This document shows, one piece after another, positions 49,329 to 57,949 of a DNA stretch of 64,000 bases. The position numbers and the translations under genes are program-made. Each line of letters starts with the position of its first letter. The first letter of the stretch is position 1. Below the pieces are notes generated by a model, which saw only the letters and a program-made list of their open reading frames with translations, was not told where the DNA came from and searched no databases. Location of the stretch: contig OZ246962.1 in the NCBI GenBank assembly GCA_965232255.1, forward strand, positions 372,001-436,000. The letters run 5' to 3'. This DNA comes from Endozoicomonas sp965232255 (lineage in GTDB: Bacteria > Pseudomonadota > Gammaproteobacteria > Pseudomonadales > Endozoicomonadaceae).

Positions 49329-50621
49329 ATGATTGGCGGCATGTTTAAAATTGGGAAAGGGGTGGTCCTTGGGCTTTTGGCCATACTGGGCAGCACCGCG
49401 TCAGCGGATGACACTGGCGAAAAACAAACCGCGAGCCTGTATCGGGATGCCGTGGGTATTCCCATTATTTTCAGCTCAGAAGACTGGGGAATAGCCCTCG
49501 GCGCTGCGGGTGTGGTTAAAGGCATAATTCAGCCACAGATGACACTGTTCGGCATGGCCATTGGTTCAAGCAATAAATCCAGGCTGGGTTTTCTCGGGCT
49601 CTATAACATCAGTCCTCCTGGCTTTGACCGGTGGTTGGTGGACGTCAGCGCCTATGATGCCACCCAGACCGATACCCGCTTTTTTTTATCGGGCAATCCA
49701 GCGTTTGCCATGGAACAGGCCGGTAGCAATGACTCCAGCCTGGAGAACTTCATCCGCGATGGTGTGCGTGACCGGCGCTATCAGGTTGATCTCAAGTACA
49801 CCTTACCCATCGGTGCCGGCAAGAACGGCGCGCTGGCTGCCCTGTTGAAAAAATACCAGGGCTACGAAAACAACATCGATACCTGGAACCCACTGACCAG
49901 CGGTATCACCACGCTGGAGTTGCGGCCATTTTTCTTCAGCCAGCGCCTGGATAGTGGGCAACCGGATTCGGACGCCGAGGACTCAATTGGCGTGCGGGTG
50001 AAACTGGAGTATGACAACCGTAACTCGGTTACCCTTCCCACCCAGGGCAGCAAAACCTCGTTCACTTACATCTGGGACTGGGGTAGCCGACTGCGGCCGT
50101 CCTGGTCAACGGTTGAGTTCCAGTACAGCAAGTTCTTCAATCTGGGCAGCAACAGCCTGATGAAGCAACAGGTGCTGGCATTTAATGGCTGGGTCGCTGA
50201 TACACCCACCTGGAATCAGACAAAAGTCGTTAATGGCCAAACGGTTTTTCGCCGACCGCCGGCGTTTATGGGCATCAATCTGGGCGGCTGGGACAAGCTG
50301 CGCGGGTTCAGTTCGCATCGCTTCTTTGGTCGTTCTGCCGTGTCGTACAGTATGGAATACCGGATTCTGCCCCAGTGGCAACCGCTGGCAACGTTGCCCA
50401 TCATCGGCGCCATTTATGACATTCCCTGGTGGCAGTGGACCTTGTTTGTCGATGTAGGCAGAGTGGCGGACAAGTTTGATGTGCGAACCCTGCATCAGGA
50501 TATGAAAGCCAGCGTAGGCGGCGGTATCCGCTTCCAGATCGAGGGACTCACCGTACGCACCGAAATGGTGGGCGGCAGTGAAGAACAGTTTTTCCGGATT
50601 TTTGTCAATCAACCTTTCTGA
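49329..50621 (+). CDS. Omp85-superfamily outer-membrane beta-barrel without POTRA domains
   Basis: 430 residues. Signal peptide at the N-terminus (ILGSTASA), then a region starting YRDAVGIPIIFSSEDWGIALGAAG that leads directly into a 16-strand-type barrel with alternating aromatic strands. LRGFSSHRFFG contains the Omp85 RGF motif of the lid loop, and the final residue is Phe, as in many outer-membrane proteins. About 430 residues leave no room for POTRA repeats, placing it with the reported noNterm type of the Omp85 superfamily. Role unknown. The start at 49329 has GAGGATGAGGA upstream; an ATG at 49341 is an alternative. Confidence 0.82.
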   Translation: MIGGMFKIGKGVVLGLLAILGSTASADDTGEKQTASLYRDAVGIPIIFSSEDWGIALGAAGVVKGIIQPQMTLFGMAIGSSNKSRLGFLGLYNISPPGFDRWLVDVSAYDATQTDTRFFLSGNPAFAMEQAGSNDSSLENFIRDGVRDRRYQVDLKYTLPIGAGKNGALAALLKKYQGYENNIDTWNPLTSGITTLELRPFFFSQRLDSGQPDSDAEDSIGVRVKLEYDNRNSVTLPTQGSKTSFTYIWDWGSRLRPSWSTVEFQYSKFFNLGSNSLMKQQVLAFNGWVADTPTWNQTKVVNGQTVFRRPPAFMGINLGGWDKLRGFSSHRFFGRSAVSYSMEYRILPQWQPLATLPIIGAIYDIPWWQWTLFVDVGRVADKFDVRTLHQDMKASVGGGIRFQIEGLTVRTEMVGGSEEQFFRIFVNQPF

Positions 50622-50641
50622 ATCCGGACTACTGTTCTTGC

Positions 50642-51616
50642 TCAGCAGGTCAACAGGGCTGGCCGCTCCTTGCTGACGGCCTCCTGCCGGGCTACTTCCT
50701 TCAGATGCTGATGCAGACGGTTGATAATGAATTCGCGAAACCAGCGATGGGCCCGGTTGTGTTCCCAGTATTCCGGCCATACTGCGTGGTAGGTCACCGT
50801 GGGTGGATCGTCAGGCAGCGCCTTGACCAGCATATTTTCCACATAGATGTTGGCTTTGGCAGCCTGCTCGGTGGAAATCAGAATATGCTGGGTATCCCGA
50901 AGCAATTGCAGGCCGACGGGTAGATTGGGTGCTCTGGCCACTACCCGGATGCGATCGCTAAGCCCTTCGAGGTAATCCCGGATAAAATGCGGACTACCCA
51001 TCCATGACGAATGTCGTATAACAGAGTAGTACTCAAGGTCAGCCACGGTAATCTCGTTATCCGCGTTGTCCGGCGCGGCCAATGGGTGGTCTGACGAGAT
51101 CAGGGCGCAGAGCCTGTCTTCCATCATGGGCACATGACTGAAGCCCACCGCAGGTGGTCCCACACTTCCAAGCACCAGGTCCACCTCGCCGGCTTCCAGT
51201 TGTTTGTCAAGCTGCGGGCTAAATGGCAACAGGTCAAAGTCTATATGCGGTGCCTGCTGCCAGAATTGCCGAAGAATCTGTGGCAGCACCTGCTCAAGCA
51301 CCACGTAATTGCTGGCGATGGTGAAATGTTTATCGCTGGTCCACGGGTCGAATTGCTGGTTTTCAAACAGCGTGGCGGCCTCAGCGACGACGCGATTGAC
51401 ATCGTTTTTCAGGGCCAGTGCCTTCTCTGACAGGAATATCCGGTTGCCCTGACGCACCAGAATCGGGTCATTCAGTGCTTCACGCAGCTGCGCCAGGGTA
51501 CGGCTCATGGCTGACTGGGTGACGTGCATCTGCCGGGCGGCCTGGGAAACGCTCTGCGTATCAAGCAGGGCTTTGAGGCTCGGCAGAAGATTCAGGTTGC
51601 GTCGGTAAAGATTCAT
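50642..51616 (-). CDS. LysR-family transcriptional regulator
   Basis: 324 residues. N-terminal helix-turn-helix NLLPSLKALLDTQSVSQAARQ followed by VTQSAMSRTLAQLREALNDPILVR, then a substrate-binding domain (about 95-310). The NLNLLPSLKALLDT start and HHxxVTQSAMS layout resemble the NodD/LeuO-type branch. The ATG at 51616 was chosen over an upstream TTG. It is convergent with the Omp85 gene (20 bp apart). Its target and effector are unknown. Confidence 0.92.
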   Translation of the reverse strand: MNLYRRNLNLLPSLKALLDTQSVSQAARQMHVTQSAMSRTLAQLREALNDPILVRQGNRIFLSEKALALKNDVNRVVAEAATLFENQQFDPWTSDKHFTIASNYVVLEQVLPQILRQFWQQAPHIDFDLLPFSPQLDKQLEAGEVDLVLGSVGPPAVGFSHVPMMEDRLCALISSDHPLAAPDNADNEITVADLEYYSVIRHSSWMGSPHFIRDYLEGLSDRIRVVARAPNLPVGLQLLRDTQHILISTEQAAKANIYVENMLVKALPDDPPTVTYHAVWPEYWEHNRAHRWFREFIINRLHQHLKEVARQEAVSKERPALLTC

Positions 51617-51896
51617 GTTAGGGTCAAAGCATTTCAAAGTTTGCAGGCACCTTCAAACAATAGGACGAGATAATCAATACGGAAAGAACAAACCATCGGC
51701 CATTTTTCAGCCTCCATGGTAAGCGTGGGAGTATAGCCACGCCATGCCAGCCTTGTCAGTATTAACACCTATACATTCAGCCCTGATCAGGTACACTGGA
51801 GGCAGGAGTCAGAGTTAGCTCTGGTGAATCTGACCTTGGCGTCTGACACAACCTTTCCCCGTCAGGCATGAGCTGAAACAGCTGTCAGGAGGGTCT

Positions 51897-52358
51897 ATGA
51901 GCCAAAACAAGTACAAGAGCATCCAGGATTTGGTTGATAACTACATCGCCTCTGGCCTCTCTGCCAGAGAGTATGTTGAAGCCCGGGTGGATGCTGGCGA
52001 CCTCAGTGCTGCTGAAGCCCTGAAGTTGCTGTCTATTTTACGCGATGCACAATCAGTAACGTTCAAACTGGCCGAAGTCAGCGATGCTGACACCGCTGGC
52101 CTGCACATGGTACTTATTCGCAAGGAAGAGGAAGGGCACGGGCAAACGCCTCCGCTGTTCACTATTGAAATCGATGAAACGCTCAACAGTCAACGTGAAG
52201 AGGTTATCGATCTGCTGCAAAAGTTTGCCAAAGAGCTGGCCGTGCTGGCCACCCAAGGGGAACTTGAAGCAGCCGAAGCCGTTGATACCATCGACGATAA
52301 CCCGGAAGACTGGCTGGATCACCCGAACATTCTTCCCGCTAGTGAAACCCGTCACTGA
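51897..52358 (+). CDS. Small acidic cytoplasmic protein of unknown function
   Basis: 153 residues with a very strong site (AGGAGG) before the ATG. No signal peptide or membrane helix. Two helical parts (residues 1-55, SIQDLVDNYIASGLSAREYVEARVDAGDLSAAEAL; 100-135, EVIDLLQKFAKELAVLATQ) flank a strand-like segment (HMVLIRKEEEG, PLFTIEIDETL). The repeated AGDLSAAEAL/QGELEAAEA pattern suggests a helical repeat. A clear terminator follows. I do not recognise the family. Confidence 0.75.
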   Translation: MSQNKYKSIQDLVDNYIASGLSAREYVEARVDAGDLSAAEALKLLSILRDAQSVTFKLAEVSDADTAGLHMVLIRKEEEGHGQTPPLFTIEIDETLNSQREEVIDLLQKFAKELAVLATQGELEAAEAVDTIDDNPEDWLDHPNILPASETRH

Positions 52359-52387
52359 TAATCCGCAAAACCACTGAAAAACAGACA

Positions 52388-52420
52388 AACCCGGCACACA
52401 GCCGGGTTGCTTATTTTGAT
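52388..52420 (+). terminator. Rho-independent terminator
   Basis: AACCCGGC-acaca-GCCGGGTT, a perfect 8-bp stem, then TGCTTATTTT, 30 bp after the stop of the 153-residue protein. Confidence 0.9.
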
Positions 52421-52783
52421 CGACGCAATTGTGGAAAACTGGTTAACAGATAGATTGAAAAAGACCGGGTTTTAATTGCGTATTTGCATAAAAAAATCAT
52501 TTTTCACTAACCAAGGAACAATCATCAACAGATTCGTTGGCCAAACCATTGAATCACCTGTGGATAACTTACTGTACCCCACTATTTATCGGTTGCTGAT
52601 ATGGCTGATTGTTTTTCGTACAGCAAAATACCTGCAAATTCTCCTGTCCCAACCACAGCGAACTCCCTCTAGCGCAATAACCTTTGACAGCAGATGCATC
52701 CCGACAGCTGCATTTTCCCCACAAGCCACAGTATGATAAAAATGCATAGCCGAGATAATCGCCAACCACAACGGAAGTTACGC
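52421..52783. other. AT-rich intergenic stretch before the thioredoxin-fold gene
   Basis: No gene or structured RNA seen; contains a TTATCCACA-like fragment on the minus strand (CCTGTGGATAAC at about 52558) and presumably the promoter of the downstream gene. Confidence 0.4.
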
Positions 52784-53521
52784 ATGAAAAAAACAATAGC
52801 GCTCACCGTGCTGGTGCTTTCTTGCTCCACCCATGCGGCTACGCTGGATGAGCAACAGCAGCAACAGGTCAAACAGTTGGTTCGTGAAACCCTGCTGGAA
52901 CAGCCGGAAATCTTTATCGAAGTGGTCAATGAGCTGAGAAAAAGAGAGGAAATTGCCAACACCCAGACTCTGAACTCGATGCTGACCAGTAGTAATGCTG
53001 AACTTTTCCACAACCCTGACGACCCTTTTGCCGGTGCCGCCAAACCTGAATTAAGCATTGCCTACTTTGGTGATGTGAACTGTGGCTACTGCAAACGCCA
53101 GGGGCCGGTGTTAACTGCATTGGTTAAGGCTTACCCAAACCTGAGAGTGATCTACAAGGATTTGCCAATCCTGGGGCCAAGTTCAAGAGAGGCAGCGGCC
53201 CTGTCGTTGGCAGCGCGCTCTTTGGCCAATGGCGGTAACGATGCCTACCTGGCTCTGCACCATCAGTTGGTATCCTACTCCGGAAAACGCCATGACGATG
53301 ACTCCATTGCCAGTAGCGCGAAAAGTGCCGGATTCGACCTAAAAACACTGCAACAGGCGGTGAATGCCAAGATTAATCAGCAGTTGGACAACAACATTAA
53401 ACTGGCTCAGCGGCTTGGCATCAACGGTACACCGGCACTGGTTTTTCCTGATGAAATCGTTAGTGGTTTTACCAGTGAAGACGAACTGCAAAAGATGATC
53501 GAACAGCGGCTTGATAATTAA
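52784..53521 (+). CDS. Exported DsbA-family thioredoxin-fold protein
   Basis: 245 residues from the ATG at 52784 (CGGAAG upstream). Signal peptide 1-18 (STHAA). An N-terminal helical stretch (DEQQQQQVKQLVRETLLEQPEIFIEVVNELR) precedes a thioredoxin fold with C-G-Y-C in GDVNCGYCKRQGP and cis-proline in NGTPALVF. This matches the BdbD/ScsC/Com1-like branch of COG1651, whose N-terminal region often mediates oligomers. It is likely a periplasmic thiol oxidase or isomerase. No DsbB or DsbD partner lies nearby. Confidence 0.9.
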   Translation: MKKTIALTVLVLSCSTHAATLDEQQQQQVKQLVRETLLEQPEIFIEVVNELRKREEIANTQTLNSMLTSSNAELFHNPDDPFAGAAKPELSIAYFGDVNCGYCKRQGPVLTALVKAYPNLRVIYKDLPILGPSSREAAALSLAARSLANGGNDAYLALHHQLVSYSGKRHDDDSIASSAKSAGFDLKTLQQAVNAKINQQLDNNIKLAQRLGINGTPALVFPDEIVSGFTSEDELQKMIEQRLDN

Positions 53522-53526
53522 TAATA

Positions 53527-53545
53527 CCGGGCCCGAAGGGCTCGG
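53527..53545. terminator. Possible bidirectional terminator between convergent genes
   Basis: CCGGGCCC-GAA-GGGCTCGG forms an almost complete 8-bp stem between the stops of the thioredoxin-fold gene and the H-NS-like gene. T-rich sequence follows only on the minus strand (TATTATTAATTAT). Confidence 0.45.
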
Positions 53546-53554
53546 AAATCATGA

Positions 53555-53992
53555 TCACAGTTTTTTGACAATGCAGGATTTGCGGTCTTTGCCGGTGCGT
53601 TCCAGATAGGCGGTAAAGTCTGTCGGCACACGCCCTGTTGTTGCGCCTTCCCACTCCACTGAAGAACCTTCTTTCGTTTCATACCGGAACAAATAGCGCT
53701 GCCGGGTTTTGCCCTTACGTCCGTCGCTACTCTTACCCTTATCGCTCACCATGGCTTTCATGTCGGCGGTGGAAAGCCCAAGCTTTTTCATCTGCCTGGC
53801 CACGGCCTCAAGAGCCTCTTTTTTGTGAGCCTTTTGCTTTTCGACTTCCAGCTGAGCCATTACCTTTTCTTCGTAAATCGCCTCAACGCGACCGATCAAC
53901 CGCTGGAGATCTTCGGCATGGGTGTCATGGAATAATTTACGAACCTGTACCTTGGACCTCAAGGTACTGAGCACTTCATCAAAAATATTCAT
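53555..53992 (-). CDS. hns: H-NS-family nucleoid protein
   Basis: 145 residues. N-terminal helices (about 1-80) rich in Glu and Lys are the oligomerisation part; a basic linker (SDKGKSSDGRKGKTRQ) leads to the C-terminal DNA-binding unit RYLFRYETKEGSSVEWEGAT. This is followed by GRVP (E. coli H-NS: [20 protein letters not shown]). The Arg in GRVP corresponds to the AT-hook-like contact. It likely binds AT-rich DNA and silences horizontally acquired genes. Similarity is in pattern rather than close identity, so the exact H-NS subgroup is open. Confidence 0.75.
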   Translation of the reverse strand: MNIFDEVLSTLRSKVQVRKLFHDTHAEDLQRLIGRVEAIYEEKVMAQLEVEKQKAHKKEALEAVARQMKKLGLSTADMKAMVSDKGKSSDGRKGKTRQRYLFRYETKEGSSVEWEGATTGRVPTDFTAYLERTGKDRKSCIVKKL

Positions 53993-54174
53993 TGTGAACT
54001 CAATCTTGCCAATAGAACCGTTAATTAAAAAGTGGGATTAACCAGCAATTAAAAATGTGACTGCAATACTGCTGCCAGTGGCAACAACAGACCAAAGCCC
54101 CGAAAACTCTTATGCAATAAAACAGGGGAATCCTGAATGCCAATGCATTTACCACCTAAAGTACTCAAAGGCTT

Positions 54175-54239
54175 GCCTTATCAGGCTGGTCGCTATTCCT
54201 CCCAGCACTAAAAGTACTGGGTTTCTCGCGAGGTTTTCG
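54175..54239 (-). mobile_element. Isolated left-end fragment of the TnpB-type element
   Basis: On the minus strand these 65 bp differ at about two positions from 5850-5914: CGAAAACCTCGCGAG, the CCCAGTAC-type hairpin, ATAGCGACCAGCCTGATAAGGC. No tnpB and no right end follow. It is a solo end or deletion scar. Confidence 0.8.
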
Positions 54240-54335
54240 ATGAAAAAATCACTTCCGAACGATGAGTAGTGGTTCTCTATATTCTGACCAAGAGCATCTG
54301 CCGATGACACCGCTTCTGCTAGGGCCTACGACGCA

Positions 54336-54419
54336 CTCTTGATACAGCTCTCTTGATACAGCTCTCTTGATATAAAACCCTTGAGGCGACAATCTTGATA
54401 CGACAATCTTGACGCGACA
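54336..54419. repeat. Six tandem copies of a degenerate 14-bp repeat
   Basis: Units starting at 54336, 54350, 54364, 54378, 54392 and 54406 share CTTGATAC-like cores (CTCTTGATACAGCT in the first two). The region between the element fragment and the GIY-YIG gene (54240-54543) holds no other feature. Confidence 0.75.
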
Positions 54420-54543
54420 GCCAAACCCCTGACTTACTCAGCGAAAAACTTAATTTCTCAGTCTAATTCATATTTTGCAGTACGCCACAAATCACTGGTG
54501 GGTGAAAAACAAAGTACCAGTAACGCACACAGCAACGCTGCGA

Positions 54544-54840
54544 TCAAAACAATGGAGCAAGTTGCTGTGTCCAGTACTGACAGCAATTTTCAGTTGATTC
54601 GAGCAAAGCCTGTTTTTGTCGGCGAGTCAGCTTTTTGATGGCTGCTTCACGGCGGCTGGCTGACGCCCGATCATGACCAGGTTCCAAATAAACCAACTGC
54701 TCGGGTTTGCGTCCGCGAAAATACCGAGCGCCGCCAACGCCGCTATAATGTTGTTGCCACCGCCGGACAATATCGGTAGTGATTCCGGTATAAAGCGTGT
54801 CATCACTGGCGCGAATGACATAGACCAACCACCCTTCCAT
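54544..54840 (-). CDS. GIY-YIG nuclease-domain protein (UPF0213/YhbQ-like)
   Basis: 98 residues, the whole being one GIY-YIG domain: VYVIRASDDTLYTGITTDIVRRWQQH, an ARYFRGRKPEQLVYLE loop, and RASASRREAAIKKLTRRQKQAL with the conserved Arg and Glu. YhbQ-type proteins are small stand-alone members with poorly defined roles, possibly in DNA repair. It overlaps no other gene and is followed by no obvious terminator. Confidence 0.92.
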   Translation of the reverse strand: MEGWLVYVIRASDDTLYTGITTDIVRRWQQHYSGVGGARYFRGRKPEQLVYLEPGHDRASASRREAAIKKLTRRQKQALLESTENCCQYWTQQLAPLF

Positions 54841-54937
54841 AACGTGCCCCTATTAATCCTTGTAATCCTTGCCCATGGTATTTATATCCCTTATAGCACG
54901 GCTGACAGGCAAAACAGATTATTTGCTGCCCAACCAC

Positions 54938-56149
54938 TTAGCCAATAGAAGGCAGCAGCCCTATAACCACGCCAAACTGCGCCACAATCACCACCGTTCC
55001 GATCATCACGGCCATTGTCAAAGCAGGAACACCTCCGGCCACCTGGTAGGGTTCGGGCATATGGAGTTTGCGTACTTTCCATACCAATGCCACGGGAATA
55101 AACACCGCCAGAATCACCAATGCCACAGCTGCATAACCAAGCGCAGTGACAAAACTGCCTGGCATAAAAATGGCCGCCAGCAGCGGAATCAACAGCGTAA
55201 GGATAATGGTTTCAATCCGCCCGCGCAGACCGTGGGAACGGCCAAAGACATCGGCCAAGTAATCGAACAACCCCAAGGCAACGCCCAAAAAAGAAGTCCC
55301 CAGGGCGAAGGCAGCAAAGGCGCCAATCAAGTAATCAAAACTGGCTGTGTCGGCGTGGTTGCCAATGGCATCCATGAGCAGCGTGACACTCTCCGGGTTG
55401 TTGGCCATGGTGGTTATTGCTATTGCTGACACCACGCCCAGTACCACCGTCATCCAGATTACATAAATGGAAAAAGGCAGGGCACTCCCACCAATCAAGG
55501 CGTAGCGAAACCGGTGTGGCGCCCCCTTAACATACTGAACCACCGTGGGGACGGCACAATGGTAGCCAAAGGATGTGTAAAGCACCGGTAACGCGGCAAG
55601 GAGTACGCCGACAGAATGCCCGTCAGTCAGGGCAAGATGATCAAAACGAACCTTGGGCAACAAAACCAGCACGATGTAACACAGCAGCGCCAACATCAAC
55701 ACAAACATCACCCGGTTGACCACATCCACCACTCGCGTACCGGTTACCACCAGGATAGCCACCGCAAGCACTACCGCGGTAGCCGTGATGCGAAAAGGCA
55801 GGTGAATTCCCTCTCTGGCCAACAGACTGGCCAACACGGTGGCACCGCCAGAAATATAAGCAGCACAAAGCGAGTAATAAAGAAACAGCATGGCGACAAT
55901 GGCAATACCCTGCCCCACCGGCCCCATCAGACGACCCATGACGCCGTGGAGATTGTCTGCCTCCGGACACGCCCGACATGCTTCAGCAATCAGTAAGCCG
56001 CCGTAAGTTGACAGCCCCCACATCAGAAACATCAGGACAACCCCCCAACCTAAACCGGTCAGCGCGGACACCAGCGGCAACGCCAGCATCCCGGCACCGA
56101 TGGAGGTGCCAGCCACTAAAAGGCTACTACCCAACGTTTGACTTTTCAT
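54938..56149 (-). CDS. tyrP: Aromatic amino acid permease, TyrP-like
   Basis: 403 residues, the same as E. coli TyrP, from the ATG at 56149 with a GGTGGAG site. Eleven or so membrane helices of the HAAAP family: MKSQTLGSSLLVAGTSIGAG at the start, LYTSFGYHCAVPTVVQY and TSFLGVALGLFDYLADVF in the core. It probably imports tyrosine (or tryptophan) with protons. It stands alone. Confidence 0.92.
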   Translation of the reverse strand: MKSQTLGSSLLVAGTSIGAGMLALPLVSALTGLGWGVVLMFLMWGLSTYGGLLIAEACRACPEADNLHGVMGRLMGPVGQGIAIVAMLFLYYSLCAAYISGGATVLASLLAREGIHLPFRITATAVVLAVAILVVTGTRVVDVVNRVMFVLMLALLCYIVLVLLPKVRFDHLALTDGHSVGVLLAALPVLYTSFGYHCAVPTVVQYVKGAPHRFRYALIGGSALPFSIYVIWMTVVLGVVSAIAITTMANNPESVTLLMDAIGNHADTASFDYLIGAFAAFALGTSFLGVALGLFDYLADVFGRSHGLRGRIETIILTLLIPLLAAIFMPGSFVTALGYAAVALVILAVFIPVALVWKVRKLHMPEPYQVAGGVPALTMAVMIGTVVIVAQFGVVIGLLPSIG

Positions 56150-56407
56150 GTTCACTCCACCTATTTGAGAAAACGAAAGCCACACGAAGCGGCTTTCGAT
56201 TGCAGGGGCGTAAACCTGATGTTTCACCAATTACAACTGGCTGATGAAATATCCCGGTTATTAACACAGGCTGACGGAATCGGTGCATAAATGATCCACC
56301 GCCTTTGATAATGAACCGGATTGAATTTTTTACCAAGCTTGTCTCAGGACAAACCTGGAGAAATATGACAAGACAGAGAGCTCAAACATCCATGCGATTG
56401 CTGGATG

Positions 56408-56740
56408 TTAACCACAACATTTCTTATATTTTTTACCACTACCGCACTGGCAAGGATCGTTGCGACCGGGCACTTTTTCCAGCACAGTAGTTTTGGGCGT
56501 ATCTTTCAGCAGTTGCAAAGCAGTAATGTCTTCTGGCGCATCTTCATTTACCTCAACGGTACCAAACCAGCCATTATCGGCAAACTCTTGCTCCACCTGC
56601 GCTTTGCGCTCGAGTGTCTGAACCGATACATGGGCCGGATTTTTCACGGTCCCCAGGCGAGCCTGCTTCTTGCCATCAAATACCTGATAGGCTTTCTTGT
56701 CATCAATCTGAAGGTTGGTCTGGGTATAGAATTTGCCCAT
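56408..56740 (-). CDS. SEC-C zinc-motif protein (PBPRA1643 family)
   Basis: 110 residues. A small N-terminal domain (MGKFYTQTNLQIDDKKAYQV) and a C-terminal SEC-C motif, PGRNDPCQCGSGKKYKKCCG, with the C-x-C...C-C zinc ligands. The motif is known from the SecA tail, where it binds SecB and ribosomes; in small proteins like this the role is not defined. Confidence 0.92.
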   Translation of the reverse strand: MGKFYTQTNLQIDDKKAYQVFDGKKQARLGTVKNPAHVSVQTLERKAQVEQEFADNGWFGTVEVNEDAPEDITALQLLKDTPKTTVLEKVPGRNDPCQCGSGKKYKKCCG

Positions 56741-56926
56741 TTAATCACCGTAAATGCATGGAAGTGGATCTCTTGACCAGAGACAAAACCGGGCCAGTGT
56801 ACTGGAACTGCCGTCGATCTGCCAGCCACAAGCCCCCCGCAGGCTAATGGCCAGCCCAGCATGCCCACCGACGTTTATTCCCTGAACCGGTTATAGCCAA
56901 GGCGGGAAGCATACGACAAAAAATAA

Positions 56927-57778
56927 CTACAACAGCCGTATACCATCGTCATCAATACAAATCAGGCGCTTTTTATACAACGCGCCGATCGCCATCTTGA
57001 ATAACCGTTTACTGACCGCAAACTCCTGCTGCACTTGCTGTGCATCAGTACGATCATTAAACGGCAAAAAGCCGCCCGCGTCCTTGAGCCGCTCCAGAAT
57101 AGTGGTGCCCAGATCAAGCACAGCCTGTTTATCAAAACCTGGTTTTTTCAGGCATACGTCCAGCTTTCCATCGGGTCGGACTCGTTTGATGTAGCCAGCA
57201 AACTTCATGCCCATCCGTACCGGCCTGTCAATGTCCTGGTCAAACAGCACGCCTGTGTATTGGTTGTTGATAATAACCGTATAACCGATGTCGGTGCGGT
57301 CACAGATCATCAGTTCAACCTGTTGCCCGTTGACGTAACGATGTGCGTCGGTGCTCAGAAACTTACTGATTTTGGAGGAGGCAACGATGCGGTAGCTTTG
57401 TTGTTCCTGATAGACATAAACCACATAGAACCGGTCTTTGACCATGCGTTCCTTCTGTTCGCTAAATGGCACCAGCAGCTCTTTGGGCATATTCCAATCA
57501 AGAAAAGCACCGACTCGATTGGTGTCGGTTACTTTCAGACAGGCAAACTGTCCTACCTGCGCCTTTGGGCGCAATGTGGTGGCAATGGGAATATCGTCAG
57601 AATCCAGGTAAACAAACACCTCAAGCTCATCACCAATCTGACATCCCTCGGGGACAAAACGCTTGGGCAGCAAAATATCATCCAGCGCGCCACCATCGAG
57701 GAAGGCACCAAAATCAAGAAGATTGACCACCTTAAGATGGTTCGTTCGGCCTATTCTAACCATGAGTCTGTCCGGCAT
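56927..57778 (-). CDS. cvfB: CvfB/YitL-like S1-domain RNA-binding protein
   Basis: 283 residues. Three S1-like OB folds followed by a winged-helix end (FAVSKRLFKMAIGALYKKRLI), the layout of CvfB. Conserved family segments include LLDFGAFLDGG, DILLPKRFVPEG, VGAFLDWNMPKELLVPFSEQ and GYIKRVRPDGKLDV. It binds RNA and in Gram-positives affects virulence genes. Two starts are possible (57778 and 57763) and neither has a strong ribosome site. Confidence 0.9.
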   Translation of the reverse strand: MPDRLMVRIGRTNHLKVVNLLDFGAFLDGGALDDILLPKRFVPEGCQIGDELEVFVYLDSDDIPIATTLRPKAQVGQFACLKVTDTNRVGAFLDWNMPKELLVPFSEQKERMVKDRFYVVYVYQEQQSYRIVASSKISKFLSTDAHRYVNGQQVELMICDRTDIGYTVIINNQYTGVLFDQDIDRPVRMGMKFAGYIKRVRPDGKLDVCLKKPGFDKQAVLDLGTTILERLKDAGGFLPFNDRTDAQQVQQEFAVSKRLFKMAIGALYKKRLICIDDDGIRLL

Positions 57779-57907
57779 GAGTGAGCGGGAAGGAATTATA
57801 CCACCACCGACTCACTCTCCATACGCACACGGAAGACCAACAGAACAGTGTCGGAGGAAACAACCTTTTATAATAGGCGCAAAGCCTTATGGAAAAGACC
57901 AACACCG

Positions 57908-57926
57908 CCGTACAGTCCCTGTACGG
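57908..57926. repeat. Perfect 8-bp inverted repeat after the META-domain lipoprotein gene
   Basis: CCGTACAG-TCC-CTGTACGG, 24 bp past the stop of the 57950-58681 gene. No proper T-run, so it is either a weak terminator or a protein-binding palindrome. Confidence 0.5.
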
Positions 57927-57949
57927 ATAGCCCATGGCGCAGTTTACTA

